Assembly: GCA_028285305.1 (NCBI GenBank)
Contig: JANQPV010000044.1
Coordinates: forward strand, 349,933 to 413,932
Length of the DNA: 64,000 bases
From: Alphaproteobacteria bacterium
Lineage (GTDB): Bacteria; Pseudomonadota; Alphaproteobacteria; SMXP01
Direction of reading: 5' to 3'
Positions 17,200 to 25,409 of the stretch are shown here, piece by piece (positions within the stretch are counted from its first letter, which is position 1; the number at the start of each line of letters is the position of its first letter). The notes beneath the pieces are model-generated. The model searched no databases. It was not told the DNA's origin and worked only from the letters and a program-made list of their open reading frames with translations. Made by a program: the position numbers and the translations under genes.

Positions 17200-19572
17200 T
17201 CACTCTCCGGCGTTGGTGACCCGCGCGGCCTCCTTTTGCTGCTTGTCGTAGTCGCGGCGGGCTTGGGTCACAACATAAGCTTGGATGGCTTTGACATCGT
17301 CTTTGTTCAGAACATCGGCAAAACTGTCCATGCCTTGAGCTTTCAGCATGCCGCCAAGAACGATGTCTTCATACGCTTCATGGATTTCAGGAGGAGAATA
17401 GCGCAGATCCGCATAGTCGTAATTGCCCACCGCATAAAACCCGTGGCAGACCGCGCAAGTGCGCCGGTAAAGCTGTTCGCCGTGCTTTAATTGAGCTGCG
17501 TCCACTTCAATGGCAGGGGGCTCCGGGATCAGCTCGTCGCTTTTGCTCGGTTGAGGCGGCACTTCGGGATCTCCGTCGAGCTTGAACACAAGGATGCGGC
17601 CGTTATTGCCATACCTGTGCACGGCCGCGCTGTTGTTCCGTGTGTTGACGGCCGCACCGCCGCCCCAGCCGGCCATGACGGCAACATATTGCTCGCCGTC
17701 AATGAGATAGGTAATCGGCGGTGCGATGATGCCAGTCTTCGCGTCGATGCTCTTTAAGATCTGGCCGCTTTCCGCGTTGATTGCCAAAAAGCGCCCATTG
17801 CCGGTGCCTTGAAAAACGAGATTTCCTGCGGTGGTGAGGAGTCCGCCATTCACGGTCGTGTCGTGGGCGATCTGCCAGCGCGGTTTGCCTGCGATTGGGT
17901 CCCAGGCTTTGAGCGAACCGATGCCTGCCAGTTGATCCGGGCCGATATTGAGTTCTGCCATGACGGCATCCACACCTTCACCGACGCCGGCAAAGTCGTT
18001 GCCCGTGTTCCAAGTTCTGGGATTGTACACGAAGTTTTGGTCATGGCTGTAGAAGAAGCTCTCTTCATGGACGGGCAGGTAGACCAGTTGTGTCATGGGG
18101 CTGTAGGCCATCGGATGCCAATTGTGTCCGCCGGCCGGTCCGGGGAAGATCTCTCTGGTGCGTTCTTTGTACGAATACTCTGGGTTTTCGACGGGCCGTC
18201 CGGTTTCCATGTCCACATGGGTGGCCCACGTCACCTTGGTGTAGGGTTCGGCGCGAAGGAGTTCGCCGTTGGTCCGGTCAATGACATAAAAGAAGCCATT
18301 TTTGGGAGCTTGCATAATCACTTTGCGGGGTCGGCCGTCGACAACAAGTTCTGCCAGGATCATGTGCTGTGTGGCCGTGTAATCCCAATTGTCGCCCGGC
18401 GTCGTTTGGTAATGCCAGGCGAGGCGGCCCGTGTCCGGATTGAGGGCGATGATGGAGGACAAATAAAGATTATCGCCGCCGCCGGGGGAGCGCTCCCACC
18501 GGGTCCAGGGGGAGCCGTTGCCGACACCGACATACAGAAGATTAAGCTCCGGGTCATGGGCCATGGAGTCCCAAGCGGTTCCGCCGCCGCCGACTTCCCA
18601 CCATTTATGTTCGGTGCCGCCAGTGGACCAGGTCTTGAGCGCTTCGACCATTTCGGGATGTTCCGGCTCGTCGCTGGGATTGCCGGGCACGGTGTAAAAG
18701 CGCCAAACCTGTTCGCCGGTACCTGCGTCATAGGCGGTTATATATCCGCGCACGCCGTATTCGGCGCCGCCATTGCCGATGATCACCTTGTCATTCACGA
18801 CGCGGGGCGCGCCGGTAATGGTGTAGAATTTCTCCCGGTTCGTTGTCTGAACGTCCCATTCGACTTTGCCGGTCTGGGCATTGAGGGCGATCAGGCGTCC
18901 GTCTAAGCTGCCCACATAGACACGGCCTTTCCAGACCGCAACGCCTCGGTTGACCACGTCACAGCAGGCGCGCCGGCCCCATTCGCCGGGCACTTCCGGA
19001 TCGTAGGTCCAGATCTCTTCGCCCGTCTTGGCGTTGACGGCGTAGACTTTGCTCCAGGAGCCGGTCGTGTACATGATGCCGTCGACGACAATGGGAGAAG
19101 CTTCGAGGCCCCGGATCGTGTTCGTCTCATAAGACCAGGCGAGCCCTAAGCGGTCCACATTCTTCGTTGTGATCTTGGCGAGGGGGGAGAAACGCTGTTC
19201 GGAATAGGTGCGGCCATGGGCGAGCCAGCTTTCCGCCTCGGCTTTGATGACCCGGTCCCGGTCAATCTGGCCTTCATCTCCCTCGGCGGGTGTTGTTTCC
19301 GTCGTTTTGGCCGGGGTCGCTTTTGTGTCCGCCGCCGCTGCCGTCTCTGCTTCTACCGCCGGTTCTGCGGTTTCCCCATCCAATTGGGCCGCGGCGAGGG
19401 GCGCCGTTTCGCCGTCCGTTGATGCAGCTGGCTCGCTTGCGGGCTGGGTTTGCGTGACTGACGTGTAATCGCTCCCACCGTCATTGGAGCCTGTGGTGGC
19501 GAGCCCGATAAAGGGCACGGCGAAGAGAGCGATGACCAACGCTCCGACAATCCAACCCGTATTGTTTGACAT
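17200..19572 (-). CDS. PQQ-dependent alcohol dehydrogenase with C-terminal cytochrome c (quinohemoprotein)
   Basis: Periplasmic alcohol oxidase of 790 residues that passes electrons from PQQ to its own heme. Residues 8-25 are a signal/anchor helix, followed by an unusual Ala/Glu/Thr-rich linker (about 40-105). The eight-bladed propeller shows the vicinal Cys203-Cys204 (RRACCDVVNRG), metal ligands Glu271 (GGAEYG) and Asn352 (GNGSPW), and catalytic Asp397 (GDNWDYTATQ). The residue two after it is Thr399, not Asp, which by known rules points to Ca2+ rather than lanthanide use. A cytochrome c domain follows (about 690-770) with CAVCH (Cys706, Cys709, His710). Substrate is not predictable. No pqq synthesis genes are in the window. 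Confidence 0.9.
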   Translation of the reverse strand: MSNNTGWIVGALVIALFAVPFIGLATTGSNDGGSDYTSVTQTQPASEPAASTDGETAPLAAAQLDGETAEPAVEAETAAAADTKATPAKTTETTPAEGDEGQIDRDRVIKAEAESWLAHGRTYSEQRFSPLAKITTKNVDRLGLAWSYETNTIRGLEASPIVVDGIMYTTGSWSKVYAVNAKTGEEIWTYDPEVPGEWGRRACCDVVNRGVAVWKGRVYVGSLDGRLIALNAQTGKVEWDVQTTNREKFYTITGAPRVVNDKVIIGNGGAEYGVRGYITAYDAGTGEQVWRFYTVPGNPSDEPEHPEMVEALKTWSTGGTEHKWWEVGGGGTAWDSMAHDPELNLLYVGVGNGSPWTRWERSPGGGDNLYLSSIIALNPDTGRLAWHYQTTPGDNWDYTATQHMILAELVVDGRPRKVIMQAPKNGFFYVIDRTNGELLRAEPYTKVTWATHVDMETGRPVENPEYSYKERTREIFPGPAGGHNWHPMAYSPMTQLVYLPVHEESFFYSHDQNFVYNPRTWNTGNDFAGVGEGVDAVMAELNIGPDQLAGIGSLKAWDPIAGKPRWQIAHDTTVNGGLLTTAGNLVFQGTGNGRFLAINAESGQILKSIDAKTGIIAPPITYLIDGEQYVAVMAGWGGGAAVNTRNNSAAVHRYGNNGRILVFKLDGDPEVPPQPSKSDELIPEPPAIEVDAAQLKHGEQLYRRTCAVCHGFYAVGNYDYADLRYSPPEIHEAYEDIVLGGMLKAQGMDSFADVLNKDDVKAIQAYVVTQARRDYDKQQKEAARVTNAGE

Positions 19573-19758
19573 GAATTTCCTCCCAATTGTGTTCTACGCC
19601 GCAGCGCGTTTCTGGAAGTTTTAGTCATGGTTCGCACGGGAGTCTAATGTTTCGGGGCGTCGCTGCGTCATGGGACTTCTCGTTCTGGATGTGTGGTGGT
19701 TGATGGCTCTTTCATCCTGAAGTAGTGTTTTGAGAGCAAGAAGCGCGTGGGGGACCTC

Positions 19759-20739
19759 ATGGACGTGGAGCGCCGGTTTCATTTCAAGCGTTTGGAAAAA
19801 CTGGAGAGATGGCTTCGTAAGCGGGACATCGTTCAAGCTGGCGACTATCAACGTTTCGTGGACGAACAAGTCTTAGGCCTCGCGACACGGCTTGCCGTAC
19901 CTTATGATCCTCCCAGTTGGGGACTCACCCATCGGCCAGCGGACGGTAACGCATTAATGGGGGCGGATGCATTTTCGTCCTCAACGCAGATTGCGATCGA
20001 TGTGAACCGCGAGTTGAGCGAGCGGGCAGGTCGTCATCTTCCTCTCTATTTGGGAGCGCTTGTCATCAGTGTGCTTATCGTCATGGGTGCGCTCTATGTA
20101 GATTTCCAAATCCTTAATGAGTTTTGGACGCGCGCGATGTTTCCCGATTTTGCGCGCGAACTGGCGGACACGTTCGGGGGATCTGCTTTCGCAAAATCGC
20201 TGCAGGTTGTGTTCGCCACTTTGGCTTTTCACTTCTTTCTCAGTAGTCTGGGCCCTTGGGGACGCAAGATTTTTGTGGGCTTTGTGTTCATTGTCTCTCT
20301 TCTGATCGTTTTGGGATTGGGATTCTTGAACGCGGGCGTAACGAACCCCAATGCGAGCACTGAAGCGCCGACTTCGCGTTCTCTGGAAGATGTGCTTGGT
20401 GCACTCGGACTTTCGGGCGAAGAGGAGGCGGTGGAGGAAGACGATTTTTCCGATCGCGTCACTGCGACCTATGAAGACCTGCAGAGTGTGGCGTGGATCC
20501 TCGTGCCCAGTGTGGTATTTTTGGTCGTCACCAGCATTGCCGCTCTCTTCACACAGGCGGCAGAATCCAATGCACGAAACATCGTCCGCGCATTGGAGTA
20601 CCGGGAACGGCGGCGGCTTACCAGAGAGTTTGAGGAAATGTCGTTGTGTAAGGCGGTCATCGACCGCTTGGCCGGCTCCGGATACGACGACGATGATTTC
20701 TTGATCGAAGACCTGAGCTCCGACGGCGATCAAGGATAG
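19759..20739 (+). CDS. Hypothetical four-helix membrane protein
   Basis: Unrecognised protein of 326 residues. The N-terminal ~90 residues are charged and soluble (MDVERRFHFKRLEKLERWLRK region). Four hydrophobic segments follow: about 96-120 (LYLGALVISVLIVMGALYV), 145-165 (SLQVVFATLAFHFFLSSLG), 168-190 (KIFVGFVFIVSLLIVLGLGF) and 245-268 (WILVPSVVFLVVTSIAALF). An acidic loop (GEEEAVEEDDFSD) separates helices 3 and 4. The C-terminus is again charged and ends DDDDFLIEDLSSDGDQG. ATG 19759 is used; GTG 19747 is in frame. Its stop lies 2 bases before the next start, so it forms an operon with a secreted vWA-like protein. Confidence 0.65.
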   Translation: MDVERRFHFKRLEKLERWLRKRDIVQAGDYQRFVDEQVLGLATRLAVPYDPPSWGLTHRPADGNALMGADAFSSSTQIAIDVNRELSERAGRHLPLYLGALVISVLIVMGALYVDFQILNEFWTRAMFPDFARELADTFGGSAFAKSLQVVFATLAFHFFLSSLGPWGRKIFVGFVFIVSLLIVLGLGFLNAGVTNPNASTEAPTSRSLEDVLGALGLSGEEEAVEEDDFSDRVTATYEDLQSVAWILVPSVVFLVVTSIAALFTQAAESNARNIVRALEYRERRRLTREFEEMSLCKAVIDRLAGSGYDDDDFLIEDLSSDGDQG

Positions 20740-20741
20740 AT

Positions 20742-21434
20742 ATGTCTAATCTAATTCGCGCGCTATGCATGTTTCTGTGCGGAGTGTTTGTGGGACCCGC
20801 TGCAGCCGAGGAAGGCGAGGCGGTCCCGATACGTCTCGTCATTGGTCTCGACCTTTCAAAGAGCAATCCTCTGACGGAAAACCAAGCTTATGCGGGTAAG
20901 CTTGCGGACTTTGTCGCAGAGGAAATTGATGGGCTGAGGTTGGGCGCCGAGGTGCAGATCCGGACATTTGGCGTGTCCGACGCCACGCGCAATACGTTGC
21001 GCATCGATGAGCAAGTGACTTTGCGCAATCCGCCCAGCGCGATCTCTGCCGCCGTCAAGAAACTCGTTTCGAGCATCCCGGCACTTGTGTCTTCGGGAAG
21101 GCTGGAGGCTCAAGACGCGACCAACATCGTTGGCTTTCTGCGCACGAGCGTCCAAAGCATAGGAGAATGCCAAACACCCACACGCTTTATTCTTCTGACG
21201 GATGGGCTGGAAGACTCCGAGTATGGCCGGTTGACGGGCTCCGGCGGCGCCTTGACTTCGCCCGTGTTTAAACCGCCCAAAGACAAGCGCTACAAATGCG
21301 ATGAGCTTTTGTTCTTAGGGATCGGGCAGGGCCTTGCGAGTCAGAGCGAACGCGACCGCCTCGCGCAGATCTGGCGGGAGTGGGTCGCCCACAGCGCGCC
21401 GTTCAAGGCGTTCACGCCGTTGCAAGATTGGTGA
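20742..21434 (+). CDS. Secreted von Willebrand factor A-like protein
   Basis: Exported protein of 230 residues, family not recognised beyond the fold. A signal peptide (about 1-22, ending GPAAA|EE) precedes a Rossmann-like domain. It starts IRLVIGLDLSKSN with a complete DxSxS metal site (Asp37, Ser39, Ser41). RFILLTDGLEDSEYG (Thr153-Asp154-Gly155) supplies the third MIDAS loop. Two cysteines (GECQTP and YKCDELL) may pair. It is read directly after the membrane protein (2-base gap), so the two probably act together at the inner membrane. A metal-dependent adhesion or sensing role is an inference. Confidence 0.65.
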   Translation: MSNLIRALCMFLCGVFVGPAAAEEGEAVPIRLVIGLDLSKSNPLTENQAYAGKLADFVAEEIDGLRLGAEVQIRTFGVSDATRNTLRIDEQVTLRNPPSAISAAVKKLVSSIPALVSSGRLEAQDATNIVGFLRTSVQSIGECQTPTRFILLTDGLEDSEYGRLTGSGGALTSPVFKPPKDKRYKCDELLFLGIGQGLASQSERDRLAQIWREWVAHSAPFKAFTPLQDW

Positions 21435-21495
21435 AATGGGTAGGTTCGTCGAGCCCACTCGGCGTGCGGCTGGAAGATTGTTTCCAGTCAACACT

Positions 21496-21665
21496 TGTCA
21501 TCCCCGAACGCCCGAAGGGCGTGTCGGGGATCCAGGATCCCGGGTGTTTTTGAATATGCATAATACGGAGCGTCCTGGATTCCAGATCCAACACTCGCGC
21601 TCCAAAAGACTTTGTCTTTTGGGCTCGTGAGCTTGTCCCGGACTGCGATCCGGGGTCTGGAATGA
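21496..21665. repeat. Palindromic intergenic repeat cluster
   Basis: A 170-bp non-coding block of nested hairpins. It opens TGTCATCCCCGAACG and closes with GTCTGGAATGA, whose complement (TCATTCCAGAC) resembles the opening, so the ends are roughly inverted. Internal hairpins are CCCCGA...TCGGGG (21502-21529), CCAAAAGAC-TTT-GTCTTTTGG (21602-21622, perfect) and CCCGGA...TCCGGG (about 21637-21654). ATCCAGGAT and CCTGGAT pair across the centre. It looks like the MITE-like intergenic repeats scattered in many proteobacterial genomes; copy number cannot be seen here. Confidence 0.7.
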
Positions 21666-21671
21666 AAGGTG

Positions 21672-21828
21672 CTAAGCTTTCACCACCTTCCAAAGGCTGG
21701 AGGCTGAGAGGACAGTCTTGCCGCCCACCCGGAACAGCGCTTTTACAAAGACGATCTCGCGGGTCTTGCGAGTGACTGAGGGTACGCAATCAACAAACTC
21801 ATCGGAAGTGTCGAGCCCAAAACTGCCG
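21672..21828 (-). pseudogene. 3' remnant of a PaaI-type hotdog thioesterase gene
   Basis: Translating the minus strand from about 21828 to the TAG at 21674-21672 gives roughly 50 residues closely matching the end of the intact thioesterase at 22758-23219. TRKTREIVFVKALFRVGG and VLSASSLWKVVKA correspond to TRKTREIIFVKGLFRVGG and VLSASSLWKVVKG of that protein. Nothing upstream of the fragment continues the gene; homology stops near 21828. It is therefore a truncated paralogue, degraded from the 5' side. About 190 bp between it and the next gene (21829-22022) hold nothing I can identify. Confidence 0.8.
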
Positions 21829-22022
21829 TTCGTAGATGAATGGGAATCGCGCGATGAGTAGTATTTTCTTTGGTGTTCTTAAGACTGAACTTTTTGTTTC
21901 GCGTGTAACGGCGGTCCGAAAAGTGCTACGCAAGCGGAGCTATTGTCCGGGTGAGTAGTTGGGTCAGTTCATGACAAATTGGTACGTCTAAAATCGATCG
22001 AACCTTGCTTATTGCAGAAGCA

Positions 22023-22676
22023 TTATTGTTCCCCTTTTTCCTTCGTTGATGGCTGTTCAGTCGACCCTCGATCTACCTCACCTTGGGTCACATAGTTCGA
22101 TAGTTCCGGATATTTCGCCAAAAGGCTCTTTACCTTCTTCTCCTGTTTGCCGGCCATTACTCTTGCTGCGAAATCAGCTGCGAAGTCTTGGGCAAGATCA
22201 TCAATTTGATTATTGTGATTGGAATCATTGAAGAAAATGGATGCGTGGCTGAATAACTCACCTGGCAATCCGGCGGAAATATATTTGCCTTCGCGTTCAT
22301 CGCCATACTCATTGGTTGCTCCGACAATGACTGCAATTTCGCCATGACCATAGCAGTGTCCAGATGCCGTGCGCTCTGATAAGACTGATATGACTACGTC
22401 AGGGTAGAAATTGCTCGCGACGGCCGCGGGCTCATCTTTGACGGGAATATCTAAGAGTTCGAACGCTGATTTCATTTTAGACGTGATCGTTTCCGGGTTT
22501 GTCCAGCAATTTCCATTCGCGAGATTATCGATGTGTATGTAGATACCTTGAACCAGTCCCATCGTTGCGTCCATGTCGAGGAAAGTCGCGTTTGACTCTT
22601 GCGCGAGAGCGCCTCCAGTATTTGTCAACGCGAATAGTGCAACCATAACGGTAAGGAGAGTTTTTCGAGTGTGCAT
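22023..22676 (-). CDS. Hypothetical secreted protein
   Basis: Exported protein of 217 residues that I do not recognise. A signal peptide (residues 1-26, MHTRKTLLTVMVALFALTNTGGALAQ) ends at ALAQ|ES. The mature region is acidic, with FLDMDATMGLVQGIYIHIDNL, a single CW pair (NGNCW), ASGHCYGHGEIAVIVGA and GLPGELFSHASIFFNDSNHNNQIDDLAQDFA. The tail is hydrophilic and likely disordered (STEQPSTKEKGEQ). ATG 22676 is chosen for the signal peptide; 19 further in-frame codons upstream are Arg-rich and unlikely. It lies between the thioesterase remnant and its intact relative, so it may have arrived with the event that split the duplication. Confidence 0.6.
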   Translation of the reverse strand: MHTRKTLLTVMVALFALTNTGGALAQESNATFLDMDATMGLVQGIYIHIDNLANGNCWTNPETITSKMKSAFELLDIPVKDEPAAVASNFYPDVVISVLSERTASGHCYGHGEIAVIVGATNEYGDEREGKYISAGLPGELFSHASIFFNDSNHNNQIDDLAQDFAADFAARVMAGKQEKKVKSLLAKYPELSNYVTQGEVDRGSTEQPSTKEKGEQ

Positions 22677-22757
22677 TGTTTGTCTCGGGAAGGTGCGTCT
22701 GCGGTTCAACCTATCGAAAGATTGAACTCGCATAAAGCCTCAATTCGGTTTCGAGCT

Positions 22758-23219
22758 CTAAGACCCTTTGACCACCTTCCAAAGGCTCGAGGCCGAGAGC
22801 ACCGGCTCGCCGCCCACCCGGAACAGCCCCTTCACAAAGATGATCTCCCGGGTTTTGCGCGTAACGGCGGGGACGCATTCAATCAGGTCGCCCACTCGAG
22901 CCGAGCCTAAAAAATCCGTGTGTTGACTGATGGTAACAGCGGAATTGGGAGTGACGGCCAACCACACGGCCCAGCCGAGGGTGGCGTCCGCAAAAGTCAT
23001 TAGGAGGCCAGGTTCGCCGTTTCCTTGTCCGTCGCAGTGGCGCTCATCCAGTTTGATGGCGTAGTGAACTTGGTCCCCGGCCTTGCGATAGAACATGGGA
23101 CCGATATGGGCCTCAAACGGATCGTAGAGGGGGGAGGGGGTCCAGCCCTCCGGGGCCGGAACATCCGAGCGCCCGGGCGGGTAAAGATCTGCGGGCGGGT
23201 TCAGGAGTGGATCACTCAT
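22758..23219 (-). CDS. PaaI-type hotdog thioesterase
   Basis: Single hotdog-fold acyl-CoA thioesterase of 153 residues. After a proline-rich lead (NPPADLYPPGRSDVPAPEGW) the domain reads DPFEAHIGPMFY, HYAIKLDERHCDGQGNGEPGLLMTFADATLGWAVWLAV, SAVTISQHTDFLGSARVGDLIECVPAV and LFRVGGEPVLSASSLWKVV. The GxxMTFADAT segment holds the catalytic Asp region of PaaI relatives. Its ATG overlaps the stop of the next hotdog gene upstream by 8 bases, so the two are co-translated and may form a heteromer. Confidence 0.82.
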   Translation of the reverse strand: MSDPLLNPPADLYPPGRSDVPAPEGWTPSPLYDPFEAHIGPMFYRKAGDQVHYAIKLDERHCDGQGNGEPGLLMTFADATLGWAVWLAVTPNSAVTISQHTDFLGSARVGDLIECVPAVTRKTREIIFVKGLFRVGGEPVLSASSLWKVVKGS

Positions 23220-23574
23220 CGGTTGCCTCCACCGCGTAAAGGCCGTTCGCGGTCATCACGGTGCGCTCGCCTGAGGTTAGTTTTGCGGAAACGAAAACAA
23301 GCGCGTTCGTTTGCCGAGTGATCTCGGCCGTGCATGCAATCGTTTCACCCTTCCGCGCGCCAGAGATGAAATCACAATTGAGGGAGATGCAAGCGCCGAC
23401 TTCGCCTTCCAGGCTGGCTGAGACTGCGCGCCGACAGACCAGCTCAGCCAGGGTCATGGACATGCCGCCATGGATGCTGCCGCCGCCGTTGAGGTGTTCC
23501 GACGCGACCTGGAACGAGAACGGTTCACCAAGGGCGGGAGGGGTCACGCCCACATACTCAAAATATCCGCTCAC
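23212..23574 (-). CDS. PaaI-type hotdog thioesterase
   Basis: Second single hotdog domain, 120 residues, first gene of the overlapping pair. It has EPFSFQVASEHLNGGGSIHGGMSMTLAELVCRRAVS, where HLN..GSIHGGM is the classical PaaI motif (HxNxxGxxHGG). Then come CISLNCDFISGARKGETIACTAEITRQTNALVFVSAKLTSGERTVMTANGLYAV. This is the better preserved of the two active sites. Acyl-CoA turnover matches the acyl-CoA dehydrogenase and thiolase genes nearby, but the substrate is unknown. Confidence 0.85.
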   Translation of the reverse strand: MSGYFEYVGVTPPALGEPFSFQVASEHLNGGGSIHGGMSMTLAELVCRRAVSASLEGEVGACISLNCDFISGARKGETIACTAEITRQTNALVFVSAKLTSGERTVMTANGLYAVEATDE

Positions 23575-23653
23575 TTTTTTCCTCGTTCAGGCTTGAATGC
23601 TTTGCGCGTACCTTCATCAGACTCTAAAAGAGAGCGCAAGAGACCAAAACCGA

Positions 23654-24070
23654 ATGAAACAGTCCCACACAACACTCACGATCGAGACACGAGGACCAGG
23701 CCTCACGGACATCACGGATGACGTTGCCGCCTGGTGCTCGGGCCAAGACATCAGCGATGGCCTCTTAACTCTATTCATTCGCCACACAACGGCGAGCCTA
23801 GTCATCCAGGAAAATGCCGATCCTGATGTTCTGCGGGACCTTCAAGACTTCTTTGCCGCTCTCGCCCCTCAGACAGGATCCTACCGCCACCGGACAGAGG
23901 GTCCCGACGACATGCCCTCGCACATCAAGTCAGCCTTGACAGCCTCCCATTTGAGCCTGCCAATGGTGGGCGGAACATTGGCGCTGGGCACCTGGCAAGG
24001 GATCTACGTGTTTGAACATCGGGACCGGCCCCACAGACGCAACGTGATAGCGCAGCTCATGGGCGATTAA
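23654..24070 (+). CDS. YjbQ family protein (UPF0047)
   Basis: Conserved 138-residue cytoplasmic protein; members form trimers and some show weak thiamine phosphate synthase activity. Family motifs: GLTDITDDVAAWCSGQDISDGLLTLFIRHTTASLVIQENADPDVLRDLQDFF, the HRTEGPDDMPSHIKSAL block, and LGTWQGIYVFEHRDRPHRRNVIAQLMG at the end. Length is normal. ATG 23654 gives the standard N-terminus MKQSHTTLTIETRGPG; the 19 extra upstream codons are not conserved. It is divergent from the thioesterases and lies 39 bp before an acyl-CoA dehydrogenase. Confidence 0.9.
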   Translation: MKQSHTTLTIETRGPGLTDITDDVAAWCSGQDISDGLLTLFIRHTTASLVIQENADPDVLRDLQDFFAALAPQTGSYRHRTEGPDDMPSHIKSALTASHLSLPMVGGTLALGTWQGIYVFEHRDRPHRRNVIAQLMGD

Positions 24071-24109
24071 GCGAAGAACGATCGAAAAGAATTACCGAGG
24101 AGAACGAAA

Positions 24110-25384
24110 ATGGATTTTGAAATTCCCCAGGACATAAGGAACTATCTTGATGAGCTGGATGCGTTCATCGAGCGCGAGATCAAGCCGATCGAGGAGCGGG
24201 ACGACAATATCCGCTTTTTCGATCATCGCCGGGAGTGGGCGCGAACCGATTTCGACAATGGCGGCTTGCCGCGCAAGGAATGGGAAGACCTGTTGCGGGA
24301 AATGCGCAAGGTAGCGGATGCGGCCGGTCACCTCAGATTTGCTCTGCCCAAAGAGTATGGTGGAAAAGACGGGTCCAATCTCGCCATGGCGGTTATCCGC
24401 GAGCACCTGGCGGCAAAGGGCTTGGGGCTCCACAACGACCTGCAAAACGAATCCTCGATCGTTGGAAACTTTCCCCAGGTTTTGATGTTTCGTGATTTCG
24501 GAACGGAAGACCAAAAAGAAGAGTTTATCAATGGAATGCTCGACGGTACAAAACGGATCGCGTTTGGTTTGACGGAACCCGAGCACGGGTCCGATGCGAC
24601 GTGGATGGATACACGGGCGGTGCCGGAAAGCCGGAACGGCGTGCCGGGCTATGTGATCAACGGTGCAAAGATGTGGAACACCGGGCTGCACGTGGCCACC
24701 CACGATATGGTCTTTGCCCGGACGAGCGGTGAGGACGGCGATGCGAGGGGCATCACGTGCCTACTGACGCCGACAGACGCCGAGGGGTTCAACATTGAAG
24801 AGTATTTGTGGACTTTCAATATGCCTACGGACCATCCGCGGATTTCGCTGAACGATGTTTGGGTGCCTGAGACGGCGGTTTTCGGGCCCAAGGATGGGGG
24901 ATTGGCACTGGCACAGCATTTCGTCCATGAGAACCGGATCCGTCAAGCTGCTTCAGGTGTTGGCGCGGCCCAGTATTGCATCAACGAGTCCGTTAAGTAC
25001 GCGAGGGAGCGCAAGCCCTTTGGAAAAGCGCTTGCCTCCAACCAGGCCATTCAATTTCCGCTCACGGAGCTTCATACCGAATGCGAGATGATCCGCAACC
25101 TCGTGTATAAAACTGCGTGGCAGATGGATCGCATGTCTAAGCCCGAAGTGGCGGAGAAGATTTCAGACCGTGTTTCCATGTGTAACTACCGGGCGAATCG
25201 GCTTGTGTGTCAAGCGGCCGACTTTGCGATGCAGGTGCATGGCGGCATGGGATATTCCCGGCATAAGCCTTTTGAGCACATATACCGGCATCACCGCCGC
25301 TACCGGATCACCGAGGGTTCGGAAGAGATTCAGATCCGCAAAGTGGGAGGACATCTGTTCGGATTTATCGGCGGCAAGAAGTGA
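24110..25384 (+). CDS. Acyl-CoA dehydrogenase family protein
   Basis: FAD-dependent acyl-CoA dehydrogenase of 424 residues with the usual three parts. The N-terminal helical domain is about residues 1-135 (DIRNYLDELDAFIEREIKPIEE, RFALPKEYGGKDGSNLAMAVIREHL). The middle beta domain is about 140-260 (IAFGLTEPEHGSDATWMDT, GYVINGAKMWNTG, ARTSGEDGD). The C-terminal helical domain includes ASGVGAAQYCINESVKYARERKPFGKALASNQAIQFPLTEL and MQVHGGMGYSRHKPFEHIYRHHRRYRITEGSEEIQIRKV. The acyl substrate is unknown; the sequence leans towards the ACAD10/11-like branch. A strong GGAGAACGAAA precedes the ATG. An LLM oxidoreductase follows 25 bp later. Confidence 0.92.
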   Translation: MDFEIPQDIRNYLDELDAFIEREIKPIEERDDNIRFFDHRREWARTDFDNGGLPRKEWEDLLREMRKVADAAGHLRFALPKEYGGKDGSNLAMAVIREHLAAKGLGLHNDLQNESSIVGNFPQVLMFRDFGTEDQKEEFINGMLDGTKRIAFGLTEPEHGSDATWMDTRAVPESRNGVPGYVINGAKMWNTGLHVATHDMVFARTSGEDGDARGITCLLTPTDAEGFNIEEYLWTFNMPTDHPRISLNDVWVPETAVFGPKDGGLALAQHFVHENRIRQAASGVGAAQYCINESVKYARERKPFGKALASNQAIQFPLTELHTECEMIRNLVYKTAWQMDRMSKPEVAEKISDRVSMCNYRANRLVCQAADFAMQVHGGMGYSRHKPFEHIYRHHRRYRITEGSEEIQIRKVGGHLFGFIGGKK

Positions 25385-25409
25385 GTCCGGTCAGAATGGA
25401 GGTCGCAAA

